Shown: positions 1-13,592, counted from the stretch's first letter. The stretch: 64,000 nucleotides of DNA from Cyanobium sp. NIES-981 (GCF_900088535.1 NZ_LT578417.1:1178001-1242000); one strand, 5' to 3'. Notes: generated by a model not told the origin, from the letters alone. Made by a program: numbers and translations.

Positions 1-2
1 AT

Positions 3-122
3 CTGGGTGTGCCCATCCTGGCCGACCTGCCCGTGGGGCATGGGGTAGGGAATGCGGCCCTGCCTCTCGGCCGCTGGGCACGGCTGGACGGGACGACGGG
101 CCTGCTCACCCTTCTGGAGTGA
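3..122 (+). CDS. LD-carboxypeptidase (peptidase S66), C-terminal fragment
   Basis: Only the last 39 codons lie in the window. The frame reads [18 protein letters not shown] and then a short C-terminal strand ending LLE. The PxGHxxxNxxLPxG pattern matches the C-terminal part of S66 LD-carboxypeptidases (LdcA family), where this histidine belongs to the Ser-Glu-His triad. The family trims the terminal D-alanine from murein tetrapeptides during peptidoglycan recycling. The stop lies inside the convergent ispD gene, a 17-base overlap of 3' ends. The catalytic serine region is outside the window, so family membership rests on this one block. Confidence 0.7.
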   Translation: MGVPILADLPVGHGVGNAALPLGRWARLDGTTGLLTLLE

Positions 123-813
123 GCTGTCGGGCAGGCCGCTGCGCGGCCAGCACCGCCTCGGCCACGATCAGATCGAAGGGCGTGGTGAGCTTGATGTTCG
201 AGGGCGGGGATTGCATCACCTGCACGCTGCGCCCCAGCCGCTCGAACAGGGCGGCGTCGTCCGTGACGCTCCATCCCTCGCGCGCGGCCACCGCATGGGC
301 GGCCCGCAGGTCTGCCACGGGAAACCCCTGCGGTGTCTGGGCCGCCCAGAGGCGGCGGCGGTCCGGTGTCGCCTCAATGGCGCCCCGTTCATCCACCTGC
401 TTGATGGTGTCGGTCACCGGCGTGGCGGCGATCACGGCCGCTCCGGCCTCCACGGCGGCGGCACAGCGGGCCAGCAGCGCCGGCTCCACCAGACAGCGGG
501 CCCCATCGTGAATCAGCACGCCGGCGGCCTCCGGGGGCAGCGCCGCCAGCCCGCGGCTCACGGACTCCTGACGGGTGTCGCCCCCCAGGATCCACGTCAC
601 CGGGCGATCCGGCCGGGCCGCGGCCACGATGGCCCTGATGGGGGCCTCGTCCACAGGCTGGCCCACGATGCCGATCCAGGTGATGGCGGGGCAGGCCAGC
701 GCGGCATCGAGGGTCCAGGCGAGCACGGGACGGCCCGCCACCTCCAGCAGGAGCTTGTTGCCGGCGGTGCCCATGCGGCGACCGGTGCCGGCGGCGGCGA
801 TCAACAGATGCAA
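106..813 (-). CDS. ispD: 2-C-methyl-D-erythritol 4-phosphate cytidylyltransferase
   Basis: A 235-residue cytosolic enzyme of the MEP isoprenoid pathway. It transfers CMP from CTP to methylerythritol 4-phosphate, feeding carotenoid, phytol and quinone synthesis. The N-terminal nucleotide-binding motif [10 protein letters not shown] (residues 6-15) followed by NKLLL is intact. Further family blocks are [31 protein letters not shown] and a C-terminal [10 protein letters not shown]. Length matches the family (about 225-240). The first ATG sits at the start of the conserved strand MHLLIAAAG, so the start is secure. It converges on the LD-carboxypeptidase gene and is divergent from the glycosyltransferase-like gene at 884. 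Confidence 0.95.
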   Translation of the reverse strand: MHLLIAAAGTGRRMGTAGNKLLLEVAGRPVLAWTLDAALACPAITWIGIVGQPVDEAPIRAIVAAARPDRPVTWILGGDTRQESVSRGLAALPPEAAGVLIHDGARCLVEPALLARCAAAVEAGAAVIAATPVTDTIKQVDERGAIEATPDRRRLWAAQTPQGFPVADLRAAHAVAAREGWSVTDDAALFERLGRSVQVMQSPPSNIKLTTPFDLIVAEAVLAAQRPARQLTPEG

Positions 814-883
814 AGGCGTCTCCCCAGGCGGGGGCTCTCCAGGCTGGCTCCATACAATCAGGCCGCCGTGCCTGCCCCCTCCG

Positions 884-2522
<1,639 letters not shown>

Positions 2523-2555
2523 CGCCCCAGGTCCTGCCCGTCCAGCTCGATCCGT

Positions 2556-2741
2556 CTAGCTGTTGATCGGCTGGCCCAGCTGCTCCCGCAGCCGCCGGAT
2601 CCGCTGCAGCAGCCGCAGGCGCCGGCTGCGTTCGGTGATGGTGAAGTAGAGCCTCAGCGGCACATAGATCAGCGCCATCAGCAGGCCGAGGGTCGTGACC
2701 AGCACGAACACCATCGCACTGGGCGTGGTGCCGGGGTCCAT
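2556..2741 (-). CDS. Small single-pass membrane protein, conserved hypothetical
   Basis: A 61-residue protein from ATG at 2741. It has one strongly hydrophobic segment (about residues 10-32, AMVFVLVTTLGLLMALIYVP) followed by a basic tail rich in Arg/Leu (SRRLRLLQRIRRLREQL) that looks helical. This suggests an inner or thylakoid membrane anchor with a cytosolic basic helix. A TTG at 2795 would add 18 residues of plausible amphipathic sequence (LEELLQTALDNAAGEAI) and may be the true start. I do not recognise a function. It is convergent with fabG and divergent from groEL. Confidence 0.6.
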   Translation of the reverse strand: MDPGTTPSAMVFVLVTTLGLLMALIYVPLRLYFTITERSRRLRLLQRIRRLREQLGQPINS

Positions 2742-2908
2742 GGCGATGGCCTCCCCGGCCGCGTTGTCGAGGGCGGTCTGAAGCAGCTCTTCCAAAGCGC
2801 CTGCACGGCTCCGGCTCCCTGCCAGGACCCTACCGGCGCTGAACCCCGGCGCCCAGGTGGATTCGGCTTTCCCCACCAGACTGCCCCCCCAGCCCCGTGG
2901 GAATCTGA

Positions 2909-4586
<1,678 letters not shown>

Positions 4587-4588
<2 letters not shown>

Positions 4589-4603
4589 TCGGCCGCGCCG
4601 ATC
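4587..4603. terminator. Possible hairpin between convergent groL and nanE
   Basis: A perfect 7-base inverted repeat, GATCGGC - CGC - GCCGATC, covers the stop codons of both convergent genes. A symmetric hairpin here could end transcription from either side. There is no run of T on either side, so it is not a canonical intrinsic terminator. Confidence 0.3.
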
Positions 4604-5285
4604 AGTCCTGCAGGGCGCGGCTGTAGGCCGCCACCTGCAGGTCGATTCCCGTGATCGCGGTGCCGACCACGACGGCATCGGCGCCGCGATCCAGCGCCTC
4701 GCGGGCCTGCTGAACCGATCCGATTCCCCCCTCGCAGATCAGGGGCACCTGGGCAGGCAGGTCCCGCCGGAGCGGAGACAGCAGATCCCAGGCCGGTGGC
4801 CGGGCATCCGCGGTGGCTTCGGTGTAGCCATAGAGCGTGGTTCCCACCCAGGCACAGCCCAGGAGGGCCGCCTGCAGCCCTTCCTCCAGCGTGGCCACAT
4901 CGGCCATGAGCGGGGCGCCGAGTTCCTGGGTGGCGCGCTCGACCAGCTCGGCGAGCTGAACACCTCCCGGCCGCCGGCGGCTGGTGGCATCGAGGGCCAC
5001 CACATCCGCACCCGCGGCCCAGACGGCCTGAATGTCCTCCCAGGTGGGGGTGATGTAGACAGAGCTGTCAGCGTGGCTGCGCTTCCACAGCCCCACGATC
5101 AGGGCCGCCGGACAGCGCCGACGCACAGCGCCGATGTGCTCCGGGCTCTCCAGCCTCACCCCCCGCGCCCCCTGCTGCAGGCTGGCTTCGGCCATGGCCG
5201 CGATCACCTCGGGATCCCGGAGCGGGGAGCCCTCCGGGGCCTGCACCGACACGATCAGGCCGCGGGGCCAGGGAGCCTGGATCAC
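4602..5285 (-). CDS. nanE: N-acylglucosamine-6-phosphate 2-epimerase (NanE type)
   Basis: A 227-residue TIM-barrel protein of the NanE family, which interconverts N-acetylmannosamine-6-P and N-acetylglucosamine-6-P. Family blocks are GLIVSVQAPEGSPL (9-22), the catalytic-lysine strand VGLWKRSH (Lys68), SSVYITPTWEDI, GADVVALDAT, MADVATLEEG and CEGGIGS (Glu185, the second catalytic residue). Length is normal. No sialic acid genes adjoin it, so a role in amino-sugar salvage rather than sialate use is my inference. It starts two bases after the stop of the 5288-6151 gene, so the two are probably co-transcribed. Confidence 0.88.
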   Translation of the reverse strand: MIQAPWPRGLIVSVQAPEGSPLRDPEVIAAMAEASLQQGARGVRLESPEHIGAVRRRCPAALIVGLWKRSHADSSVYITPTWEDIQAVWAAGADVVALDATSRRRPGGVQLAELVERATQELGAPLMADVATLEEGLQAALLGCAWVGTTLYGYTEATADARPPAWDLLSPLRRDLPAQVPLICEGGIGSVQQAREALDRGADAVVVGTAITGIDLQVAAYSRALQD

Positions 5286-5287
5286 GC

Positions 5288-6151
5288 TCAGCTCGCCTCC
5301 GGCAGGGCGTCGTCATGAAGCCAGGACCGCAGGCGCGCCAGGGAAGCCGGCGCCGGGGCGGGCCCCTGCCGGGGGGAGCGGGCCGGCGGCGACACGGCCA
5401 TCAGCCGGGGAATCAGGGCCAGCGGGTGCGAAGGCTCCGGCATGGAGGCCGCCGTGGTGCCGGCGGCCTCGCCTGGGCTGGAGGGGAACGGGTTGTCGCA
5501 GCCTGCCATGGCCAGGGAGTCGGGGGATTCGCCCGGATCGGCCATCCCGTTGTGGGCGGGCTGACCGAACACCCACACGTGCTCGGATGCCTCCGCCGGC
5601 AGGGGGGCACCGGCTGGCAATGGATCAGCTGGCAATGGCTCAGGCGATGATGGATCGGCCGGTGATGGATCGGCCGGTGATGGATCGGAGAACGTCTGGG
5701 GCTGCGACTCCCTGCTGAAGTCGGCCAGGGCCTGCTGTTCTCGGGCCAGATCGTCGAGCCAGGTGGGGTCCAGGCTGCTGGCGGCAGCCGCTGGAGCGGG
5801 CTCCTGGATCACCACGGGGTCGAGGTGCACCGCGGGCAGCTGCCACGGATCGGTGAAGGGGGCTTCGGCCTCCACTGCCTGAACCGTCTTGGCACCATCG
5901 GCCAGGGGCTCCACCTGGATCGGGGACAGCTCGAACCGCACCAGCGCGGCGAGCCAGAGGACGGCCTCCTGGCCCTGGCCGGCCGCCAGCTTCGTGGCCA
6001 CCAGACTCTGGAAGGCCGCCAGGCCGCGACGATGGGTGAGCCGGTCGGCCAGTTTCAGGGCCTGGAGGGTGTCCCGCTCCGCCACCGCCGCCAGCAGAAG
6101 TGCCTCCGGGTCAGGGCGGTCTGGAGCGGGGAAGCGGGGTGGACGGGGCAC
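5288..6151 (-). CDS. Hypothetical protein with alpha-helical head and Pro/Asp/Ala repeats
   Basis: A 287-residue protein from GTG at 6151, the first good start after the ABC permease stop. The open frame extends further upstream but only inside the permease gene. The N-terminal part is helical (DPEALLLAAVAERDTLQALKLADRLTHRRG), perhaps a TPR-like hairpin. The middle holds degenerate DPSPADP repeats encoded by a 15-base tandem repeat (5651-5688). The C-terminus is rich in Pro and Arg. No signal peptide or membrane segment is seen and I recognise no domain. It lies between the ABC exporter genes and nanE, all on the minus strand with short gaps. Confidence 0.65.
   Translation of the reverse strand: MPRPPRFPAPDRPDPEALLLAAVAERDTLQALKLADRLTHRRGLAAFQSLVATKLAAGQGQEAVLWLAALVRFELSPIQVEPLADGAKTVQAVEAEAPFTDPWQLPAVHLDPVVIQEPAPAAAASSLDPTWLDDLAREQQALADFSRESQPQTFSDPSPADPSPADPSSPEPLPADPLPAGAPLPAEASEHVWVFGQPAHNGMADPGESPDSLAMAGCDNPFPSSPGEAAGTTAASMPEPSHPLALIPRLMAVSPPARSPRQGPAPAPASLARLRSWLHDDALPEAS
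5651..5688. repeat. 15-base tandem repeat inside coding sequence
   Basis: Unit TGGATCGGCCGGTGA occurs twice in a row (5651-5665, 5666-5680) and is followed by an 8-base partial copy. The unit is a multiple of three, so it encodes the D-P-S-P-A repeat of the 5288-6151 protein without breaking its frame. Copy number could vary between strains. Confidence 0.85.
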
Positions 6152-6165
6152 GGTGACCAGGAGGA

Positions 6166-7044
6166 TCAGGTGAGCTTGCGATCCAGCAGCGGCCGGATCA
6201 GAGCGAACAGGCCGATGGCCAGCACCGCGAGCACCCCCAGGCACTGACCTGCCGAAAGGTCTCCGTAGGGAGCCTCCAGCACGATGGCGTAGAGCGTGAG
6301 GTGGCCGGCGTAGGCGGCGCGGATCGGTTCTATGGCGAAGGTAAGGGGATTGAGGGCTGCGAGCCAGCCCAGCCAGGCAGGCATGAAGGAAATCGGTGCC
6401 AGGGCGGTGCTCGCGAACAGCAGGGGCAGGTTGGCCACGAAGATCACCGCGATCAGCTCGATGTGCCCCGGCAGGGCGAAGGCAAGCCCCAGGCTCAGGG
6501 CGGTGACGGCGAACACCAGCAGCAGCAGCGTGAGCAGCACCAGGGCCAGGCCGGCCATGCCGGGCCAGCCGTAGCCGAGGAGGGCGGCCGTGGCCATGAT
6601 CGCCACGCTCTGCACCAGGCTCAGAGCCGTGATGTACAGCACCGAGGCCAGCACGATCGAGCTGCGCGAGCGCAGCGGGGCCACGAGCAGCCGGTTCAGG
6701 AAGCCGAACTCCCGGTCGAACATCACCGGCAGGCCCGCATTGAGGGCGCCACTGAAGGCGGTGAACACGATCACGCCGGCACCGAGGAAGCGGCCGTAGC
6801 TCATGCCGTCAGGCAGCAGGCCGGCCGGCGCCTTGGCGAACAGGGCCCCGAACAGGATCAACCAGATCAGGGGCTGGAGCACTCCGGCGATGAGGGTGGA
6901 GGGGCGACGCTGCAGCTGCACGAACAGCCGCCGGGTGAGGGCCAGTGTCTCCTGGCTGATCTCGGCCAGGGCCGAGGCCTCGGGAGGAGGCGCGACCGCC
7001 CGGGGGCGGGCAGAGGAGGACGCGGCGGTGGAGGCGGAGGTCAT
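6166..7044 (-). CDS. ABC-2 type exporter permease
   Basis: A 292-residue membrane protein with a cytosolic N-terminal stretch and about six hydrophobic segments, including LIAGVLQPLIWLILFGALF and VIFVANLPLLFASTALAPIS. The segment FGALFAKAP...GRFLGAGVIVFTAFSGAL and the loop FDREFGFLNRLLVAPLRS (near 130) are typical of ABC-2/DrrB-like permeases. It starts six bases after the ATPase gene at 7051 and would form the exporter with it. The substrate is unknown. The pair lies behind ctaB-ctaA, so export of a lipid or heme-related compound is conceivable but unproven. Confidence 0.85.
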   Translation of the reverse strand: MTSASTAASSSARPRAVAPPPEASALAEISQETLALTRRLFVQLQRRPSTLIAGVLQPLIWLILFGALFAKAPAGLLPDGMSYGRFLGAGVIVFTAFSGALNAGLPVMFDREFGFLNRLLVAPLRSRSSIVLASVLYITALSLVQSVAIMATAALLGYGWPGMAGLALVLLTLLLLVFAVTALSLGLAFALPGHIELIAVIFVANLPLLFASTALAPISFMPAWLGWLAALNPLTFAIEPIRAAYAGHLTLYAIVLEAPYGDLSAGQCLGVLAVLAIGLFALIRPLLDRKLT

Positions 7045-7050
7045 CGGGGA

Positions 7051-8073
<1,023 letters not shown>

Positions 8074-8106
8074 CTCCCGACCCCCATCCCAGACCGTTCC
8101 CGCTGA

Positions 8107-9066
8107 TCAGCCGCCCAATGTAGGCAGCAGAGCCAGCGGCATGGAGAAGGCGTCGGCCTGGGGCAGACGGGCCATCAGCAGAAGCAGGCTGATGCCGAAG
8201 AGATAGAAAATCGACCAGCGGAACAGTGCCCTGGCGCGGCCGGGGTCGTCGGGGTGGGCCACCAGGGCCTGCACGAGCTGGAGCAGGCGGCCGTTGAAGG
8301 GGAGCACCATCAGGCCGTAGAGCAGACCACCGCTGGGGAGCATCCACACGCCACCGAGGCTCAGCGCCACGGTGATCCAGGCATAGGTGCGGATGGCTCG
8401 GGCGGTCACCGCCACGCCCTTCACCACGGGAAGCATGGGGATGCCCACCGAGCGGTAGTCATCCTTGAGCAGGAGGGCCAGGGCCCAGAAGTGGGCGGGA
8501 GTCCAGACCATGACCAGGGCGAACAGCCACCAGCTGGAGAGGGAGAGCCCACCGCTGGAGGCCGCGGCCCCCACCAGGGGGGGAATGGCGCCGGCCACCC
8601 CGCCGATCACGATGTTCTGGGGCGTGCGCGGCTTGAGCAGGGCGGTGTAGAGCAGCACGTAGCTGCAGAGCCCCAGCAGGGCCAGGCTCGCGGCCAGGGC
8701 GTTGACCCCCACCACCAGCACCACCACAGCCCCGAGGGTGAGGGCCACGGCCATGCCGAAGGCCTGCTGCTGGGCCAGGCGTCCGGACGGCAGGGCGCGG
8801 CGGCTGGTGCGCTGCATGCGGCCGTCCAGGTCATGCTCCCAGAGACAGTTCAGAACACCGGCGGCGGCCGATGCCAGCGCACCGCCCAGCAGGGTGCAGC
8901 AGATCACGGACAGGCTGACGGCACCGCCGGTGATGGCCATCCCCGCCAGGGTGGTGGCCAGTAGCAGAGGGATCAGGCGGGGCTTGGCCACTTCGAGCCA
9001 GGCCGGCAGGGTCACGGAGCGGGGCACTGCCGGTTTGGTGATCGGCAGGGCGGTGAGGCTCACCAT
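8107..9066 (-). CDS. ctaB: Protoheme IX farnesyltransferase (heme O synthase)
   Basis: A 319-residue integral membrane prenyltransferase of the UbiA family that adds a farnesyl group to heme B to make heme O. The first Asp-rich motif reads [15 protein letters not shown] (Asn and Asp ligands for Mg-pyrophosphate), followed by [10 protein letters not shown]. The second is [16 protein letters not shown]. About nine hydrophobic segments follow the start [16 protein letters not shown]. The start overlaps the ctaA stop by seven bases, so the two are translationally coupled. Together they supply heme A to the oxidase encoded by the divergent ctaCDE genes. Confidence 0.95.
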   Translation of the reverse strand: MVSLTALPITKPAVPRSVTLPAWLEVAKPRLIPLLLATTLAGMAITGGAVSLSVICCTLLGGALASAAAGVLNCLWEHDLDGRMQRTSRRALPSGRLAQQQAFGMAVALTLGAVVVLVVGVNALAASLALLGLCSYVLLYTALLKPRTPQNIVIGGVAGAIPPLVGAAASSGGLSLSSWWLFALVMVWTPAHFWALALLLKDDYRSVGIPMLPVVKGVAVTARAIRTYAWITVALSLGGVWMLPSGGLLYGLMVLPFNGRLLQLVQALVAHPDDPGRARALFRWSIFYLFGISLLLLMARLPQADAFSMPLALLPTLGG

Positions 9067-10022
9067 GGTTCAGCTCCGGAAGGAAGAACAGCGGACGGAT
9101 CCGCCACAGACAGGGGTGGCGCTGCTGGCGCCAGGGAGAGGCCGAGCTGGCCGGCGAGCAGGGCCACCAGCAGGGCGGCACCCAGCTGGTGGGCGATCGT
9201 GACCGCCGGCACGGCGAGACCCAGGCGCAGGGTGCAGATCCCGAGAGCGATCTGCACCATCACCACGGCGCCGGAGGCCACGGCCATGGCCCGCTGCCGG
9301 CGGCTCCGGGCCGGCATGGCGGTTCCCGCGACCGTAAGCAGCAGCACCCCGGCACCGACACCCGAGGCAAGCTGACGATGCCAACCCAGCAGGTTGCACC
9401 ACTCGCCGGAGGCCAGACAGCGCTCCGCCGCCCAGTGGCTGGCCATCCAGCCCCCCACCAGGCTCTGGACCATCACCCCGGCGAGCCCCAGCAACAGGGC
9501 CAGGGTCCACATCCCGCGCCAGGGTGACGGGGAGTGGGCAACGGGGCTGGAGAAGGCCTCCAGGCTGGCCGGCGGGGCCTCCAGCATCTGATGGGCCGCA
9601 CTGAGCAGGGCCAGCAGGGTGAGGGCAGCCGCGAGGTGGGCCGTCACCAGGCTGGAAGCCAGCAGACGGGTGACCGTGAGGGCACCGAGACCACCCTGGA
9701 CGGCCACCAGCAGCAGCGCGATGCAGGCCAGTCCGGGCAGCCAGACAGGCAGTCGGCGCCGTCCGAGCAGGCTGGCGCCGGCCAGCACCAGCAGCGCAAC
9801 CCCCACCACGAAGGCATCGAGCCGGTGAAACCACTCGAGGAACACCTGCAGGTTCATCTGCCGGCCCGGCAGCAGGACCCCATAGCAGAGCGGCCAGTCC
9901 GGACAGGCCAGTCCGGCCTGCATGACGCGGGTGGCCCCGCCGATCACCACGAGAATCACCAGGGCGATCACCAGGTGGCCGGTGAGTCGGCGGATCCGGC
10001 GAAGCTGCGGGGTGGCCGGCAT
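9060..10022 (-). CDS. ctaA: Heme A synthase (COX15/CtaA)
   Basis: A 320-residue, roughly eight-helix membrane protein that oxidises heme O to heme A. Family marks are [19 protein letters not shown] (conserved Cys pair in an outer loop), EWFHRLDAF with a heme-ligand His, CLASGEWC with a second Cys pair, and [13 protein letters not shown] at 10022 (MPATPQLRR) is chosen because the frame upstream is a low-complexity Pro/Glu stretch. A start at 10217 would add 65 residues. It overlaps ctaB and is divergent from ctaC. Confidence 0.92.
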   Translation of the reverse strand: MPATPQLRRIRRLTGHLVIALVILVVIGGATRVMQAGLACPDWPLCYGVLLPGRQMNLQVFLEWFHRLDAFVVGVALLVLAGASLLGRRRLPVWLPGLACIALLLVAVQGGLGALTVTRLLASSLVTAHLAAALTLLALLSAAHQMLEAPPASLEAFSSPVAHSPSPWRGMWTLALLLGLAGVMVQSLVGGWMASHWAAERCLASGEWCNLLGWHRQLASGVGAGVLLLTVAGTAMPARSRRQRAMAVASGAVVMVQIALGICTLRLGLAVPAVTIAHQLGAALLVALLAGQLGLSLAPAAPPLSVADPSAVLPSGAEPW

Positions 10023-10344
10023 CGGGTCGGAGGGTTCCGGGGCAGGGGTCTCCGGGAATGGGGTCTCCGGGGCAGCGGTCTCAAGCGCGATGGACCGCAG
10101 GGATCGGGGCGGCGGGGATGGCCGGAAGCCTGCTCGCATCGGGCCAGAGGTCCCAGGGTGGGTGCACGGTAGCGATGGTGGCTGCAGCCATGGATCAGGA
10201 TTTGCACACGTCGGCAATTCAGAACATTCACTCCGGCCGACTCAACGGAACGCGTCACGATTCGTGGAAACGCCATCAAGCTGCGACGATCCCTCGCAAT
10301 CGCCCGGCCCGGCCCATAGGCTGACCGGAAGTACTCACTGACCC
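10023..10344. other. Divergent intergenic region between ctaA and ctaC
   Basis: This 322-base stretch separates the heme A synthesis genes from the oxidase subunit genes and should hold both promoters. The part at about 10190-10290 is visibly less GC-rich than its surroundings. I could not identify a convincing -35/-10 pair or operator. The minus-strand frame stays open and could extend CtaA by 65 Pro-rich residues, but this looks like non-coding sequence. Confidence 0.5.
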
Positions 10345-11223
10345 GTGCAGATCCGCGCCGCCATCACCACGGCTCTGGCCACCACAGGGCTTGTGCTCAC
10401 AGGCCTTCTGGTGGGAAATCGGGTGAACCTGCTGCCTGCGCAGGCCAGCAGCAACGCTTCCACCTACGATTCACTCTTTAAGGTTTTATTCAGCATTGGC
10501 ACGATGCTCTTCCTGGGCATCCTGATCGTGGTGATCTACAGCCTGGTGCGGTTCCGCCGCCCCGCCGGCGACAGCACGGATGGTGCGGCGATCGAAGGCA
10601 ATCTGCCCCTGGAGATCGTGTGGACAGCGATACCAGCCGTCGTGATTTTGTTTGTCGGTATCTACAGCTACGACATCTACGAGCGCATGGGCGGGATGGC
10701 TCCGCTGATGGACCACGCTTCCATGCATGGGGCCGGCATGCAGGCCCCAGCCCCCGGGGGGATGTCCGCTGGGGGAGCAGTCCAGGCCGCGGCCAGCACC
10801 GGTCGAATCTGGGGCGGGATCGGGCCGGCCGCTGTGGCTGACCGCGATGGCGGGGCGTCGGCAACCCCTCCCCTGCCGGTGGATGTCACCGCCATGCAGT
10901 TCGCCTTCATCTTCCACTACCCGGAGGGAGACATCACCAGCGGCGAGCTGCACGTGCCCCTGGGGCAACCCGTGGAGTTGCGGATGGAGGCCCGCGATGT
11001 GATCCATGCCTTCTGGGTGCCCCAGTTCCGGCTGAAACAGGACGTGATTCCCGGCCAGACCACCCGGCTTTCCTTCACGGCCACCCGGGCAGGCACCTAC
11101 CCCATCGTCTGCGCCGAGCTCTGCGGCGCGTACCACGGAGGCATGCGCTCCAACGTGGTGGTGCACGAACCGGAGTCCTTCGACGCCTGGCGGCAGCAGA
11201 ACACTCCCCTCACCAGCACCTGA
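10345..11223 (+). CDS. ctaC: Cytochrome c oxidase subunit II
   Basis: A 292-residue subunit from GTG at 10345 that carries the CuA centre and takes electrons from cytochrome c or plastocyanin. It has an N-terminal export segment, two transmembrane helices (about 46-68 and 90-110) and a cupredoxin domain. CuA ligands are all present: His221, Cys256, Glu258, Cys260, His264 and Met267 (CAELCGAYHGGM). Between helix 2 and the cupredoxin domain lies a linker of about 60 residues rich in Met, His and Gly (roughly 115-145). It is first in ctaC-ctaD-ctaE. Confidence 0.96.
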   Translation: MQIRAAITTALATTGLVLTGLLVGNRVNLLPAQASSNASTYDSLFKVLFSIGTMLFLGILIVVIYSLVRFRRPAGDSTDGAAIEGNLPLEIVWTAIPAVVILFVGIYSYDIYERMGGMAPLMDHASMHGAGMQAPAPGGMSAGGAVQAAASTGRIWGGIGPAAVADRDGGASATPPLPVDVTAMQFAFIFHYPEGDITSGELHVPLGQPVELRMEARDVIHAFWVPQFRLKQDVIPGQTTRLSFTATRAGTYPIVCAELCGAYHGGMRSNVVVHEPESFDAWRQQNTPLTST

Positions 11224-11274
11224 GTGGCACCTCTGCTTCTCCCTTCTCCAGTCCTTCGCCGCCATCTCTGAGCC

Positions 11275-12897
11275 ATGACCGTCGCCAGTCCCAGTCCATT
11301 TCCCGAGGGCCTGCAGCCAACCGGCTGGTTGCGCTACTTCAGCTTCAGCCTCGATCACAAGGTGATCGGCCTGCAGTATCTCGTGTGTGGTTTTGTGTTC
11401 TACCTGATCGGGGGTCTGCTGGCCGGCATCATCCGCACCGAGCTGGTCAGCCCGATGGCCGACTTCGTCAGCCGCGATACCTACAACGAAGTGCTCACCT
11501 TGCACGGCACGGTGATGATCTTTCTTTGGATCGTGCCGGTGGTGAATGGTGCCTTCGGCAACTACCTCATCCCGTTCTACGTGGGTGCCCGTGACATGGC
11601 GTTCCCACGCCTGAACGCGGTGGCGTTCTGGATGATTCCACCTGCCGGCATCCTCCTGATCAGCAGCTACTTCCTGGCCGGCGCCGCTGCCCAGTCCGGC
11701 TGGACCGCCTACCCCCCACTCAGCCTCACGACGCCCGCCGCGGGCCAGGTGGTGTGGATTCTCAGTGTGCTCCTGCTCGGAGGGAGCTCGATCTTCGGGG
11801 CTGTCAACTTCATCGCCACCATCCTGAAACTGCGTCGGCCCGGATTGAAGCTGATGCAGCTGCCGATGTACTGCTGGGCCATGCTGGGCACGAGCCTGCT
11901 GGTGGTGCTCTCGACGCCGGTGCTGGCGGGTGTGCTGATTCTGCTCAGCTTTGACATCGTGGCTCACACCGGCTTCTTCAACCCTTCGATGGGGGGCAAT
12001 GTGGTGGTGTACCAGCACTTGTTCTGGTTCTACTCCCACCCCGCTGTCTACATCATGGTGTTGCCGGCTTTCGGTCTGGTGAGTGAGATCCTGCCGGTGC
12101 ATGCCCGCAAGCCCCTGTTCGGCTACACCACCATGGTGTATTCGATCATGGCCATTGTGTTCCTCGGCCTGATCGTGTGGGCTCACCACATGTTCACCAG
12201 TGGCACGCCCCCCTGGATGCGCCTCTTCTTCACAATCGCCACCTCCTTCATTGCCGTTCCCACCGGCATCAAATTCTTCAACTGGATCGCAACCCTATGG
12301 GGTGGCAAGATTGCCCTGAACTCGGCCATGCTTTTCTCCTGCGGATTCATCCTTAATTTTGTCTTCGGCGGCATCACCGGCATCACCTTGGCCCAGGTGC
12401 CCTTCGACATTCACGTGCACGATACCTATTATGTGGTGGGCCACTTCCACTACATCGTCTACGGCGGCACCGTGTTCGTGATTTTCGCCTCGCTCTATCA
12501 TTGGTACCCGAAATTCACCGGCCGGATGTTGAACGAAGATCTGGGCCGGCTGCACTTCGTGCTCACCCTGATCGGCTTCCAGCTCTGCTTCCTGCCACAG
12601 CACTGGCTGGGTCTCAATGGCATGCCCCGCCGGGTGGCCGAATATGACCCCACCTTCACCACCCTGAACCAGGTGAGCAGTGTCGGCGCCCTGATCATGG
12701 CGATCAGCACCCTGCCCCTGCTGATCAACGTGGTGGTGACGGCCCTGCGCGGACCGGCTGCCGGCGACAACCCCTGGAACGCCCTCACTCCCGAGTGGCT
12801 CACCAGCTCTCCTCCGCCGGTGGAGAACTGGCTGGGTGAGGCTCCTCTGGTCACAGAGCCCTATGGCTACGGCCATGCAGCGGCAACCAAGTCATGA
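11275..12897 (+). CDS. ctaD: Cytochrome c oxidase subunit I
   Basis: A 540-residue, twelve-helix catalytic subunit of the aa3-type oxidase. Ligands are in place: His77 (TLHGTVMIF) and His392 for low-spin heme, His390 for heme a3, and His255, His304 and His305 for CuB. Tyr259 in HPAVY gives the His-Tyr crosslink. The K-channel Lys (TGIKFF, 333) and D-channel Asp (GARDMAF, 108) are kept, so proton pumping is expected. It follows ctaC by 51 bases and overlaps ctaE by four (ATGA). Confidence 0.97.
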   Translation: MTVASPSPFPEGLQPTGWLRYFSFSLDHKVIGLQYLVCGFVFYLIGGLLAGIIRTELVSPMADFVSRDTYNEVLTLHGTVMIFLWIVPVVNGAFGNYLIPFYVGARDMAFPRLNAVAFWMIPPAGILLISSYFLAGAAAQSGWTAYPPLSLTTPAAGQVVWILSVLLLGGSSIFGAVNFIATILKLRRPGLKLMQLPMYCWAMLGTSLLVVLSTPVLAGVLILLSFDIVAHTGFFNPSMGGNVVVYQHLFWFYSHPAVYIMVLPAFGLVSEILPVHARKPLFGYTTMVYSIMAIVFLGLIVWAHHMFTSGTPPWMRLFFTIATSFIAVPTGIKFFNWIATLWGGKIALNSAMLFSCGFILNFVFGGITGITLAQVPFDIHVHDTYYVVGHFHYIVYGGTVFVIFASLYHWYPKFTGRMLNEDLGRLHFVLTLIGFQLCFLPQHWLGLNGMPRRVAEYDPTFTTLNQVSSVGALIMAISTLPLLINVVVTALRGPAAGDNPWNALTPEWLTSSPPPVENWLGEAPLVTEPYGYGHAAATKS

Positions 12898-13517
12898 CCC
12901 TCACCAATCCCAGTGAGGCGGCTGTACAGGCCGCCCCCCAGCCCGATTCAGCCCACCACGCCAGCAGCGGCACTGAACATGCCGACCTGCGGATGTTCGG
13001 CCTCACCACGTTTCTGGTGGCCGATGGCATGACCTTTGCCGGCTTCTTCGCCGCCTACCTCACCTTCCGGTCGGTCAACCCCCTGCCTGAGGGCAGCAAT
13101 TACGAACTTGAACTCCTGCTCCCCAGCATCAACACGGTGCTGCTGCTGGTGAGCAGTTTCACCTTCCACCGGGCCGGGCGTGAGATCCGTGCCAACCGTC
13201 TGCCCTCCTGCCGCAACTGGCTGCTGCTCACCGCAGCCCTCGGAGCCACCTTCCTGGCCAGTCAGATGGTGGAGTACTTCACCCTGCCGTTCGGCCTCAC
13301 GGAAAATCTGTTCGCCAGCACCTTCTATGCCCTCACCGGCTTCCACGGTCTGCACGTCACGCTCGGTGTGATCTGCATCGCGATCGTTGCCCTGCAGTGC
13401 AGGCCCGGGGGCAGAATCAGCGCCCAGAACCACTTCGGCCTGGAAGCCGCCGAGCTCTACTGGCACTTCGTGGACGGCATCTGGGTGGTGCTCTATGGCC
13501 TCCTCTACGTGCTCTGA
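12894..13517 (+). CDS. ctaE: Cytochrome c oxidase subunit III
   Basis: A 207-residue membrane protein of the heme-copper oxidase subunit III family. It has about five hydrophobic segments (the shorter bacterial/cyanobacterial form) and the conserved blocks FFAAYLTFR, TFYALTGFHGLHV and ELYWHFVDGIWVVLY. ATG overlaps the ctaD stop as ATGA, so translation is coupled. It completes the structural operon. Confidence 0.95.
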   Translation: MTLTNPSEAAVQAAPQPDSAHHASSGTEHADLRMFGLTTFLVADGMTFAGFFAAYLTFRSVNPLPEGSNYELELLLPSINTVLLLVSSFTFHRAGREIRANRLPSCRNWLLLTAALGATFLASQMVEYFTLPFGLTENLFASTFYALTGFHGLHVTLGVICIAIVALQCRPGGRISAQNHFGLEAAELYWHFVDGIWVVLYGLLYVL

Positions 13518-13562
13518 GCCCTGCAGCGGATCCCCGAGCCGCCGCCGCCCACCAGCGGCTGC

Positions 13563-13592
13563 TTGCCGATGGCCAGCACCACTGGGCACAAT
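13563..13592 (+). promoter_or_regulatory. Possible sigma70-type promoter for the cyAbrB gene
   Basis: TTGCCG (13563-13568) and CACAAT (13587-13592) are separated by 18 bases and lie 34 bases before the ATG at 13626. Each box matches consensus at four of six positions. The pair is weak and found by eye. Confidence 0.25.

Noticed and set aside
10023-10217. N-terminal extension of CtaA to the ATG at 10217
   Set aside because: The extra 65 residues are Pro/Glu-rich repeats with no conserved pattern, whereas MPATPQLRR directly precedes the first membrane helix.
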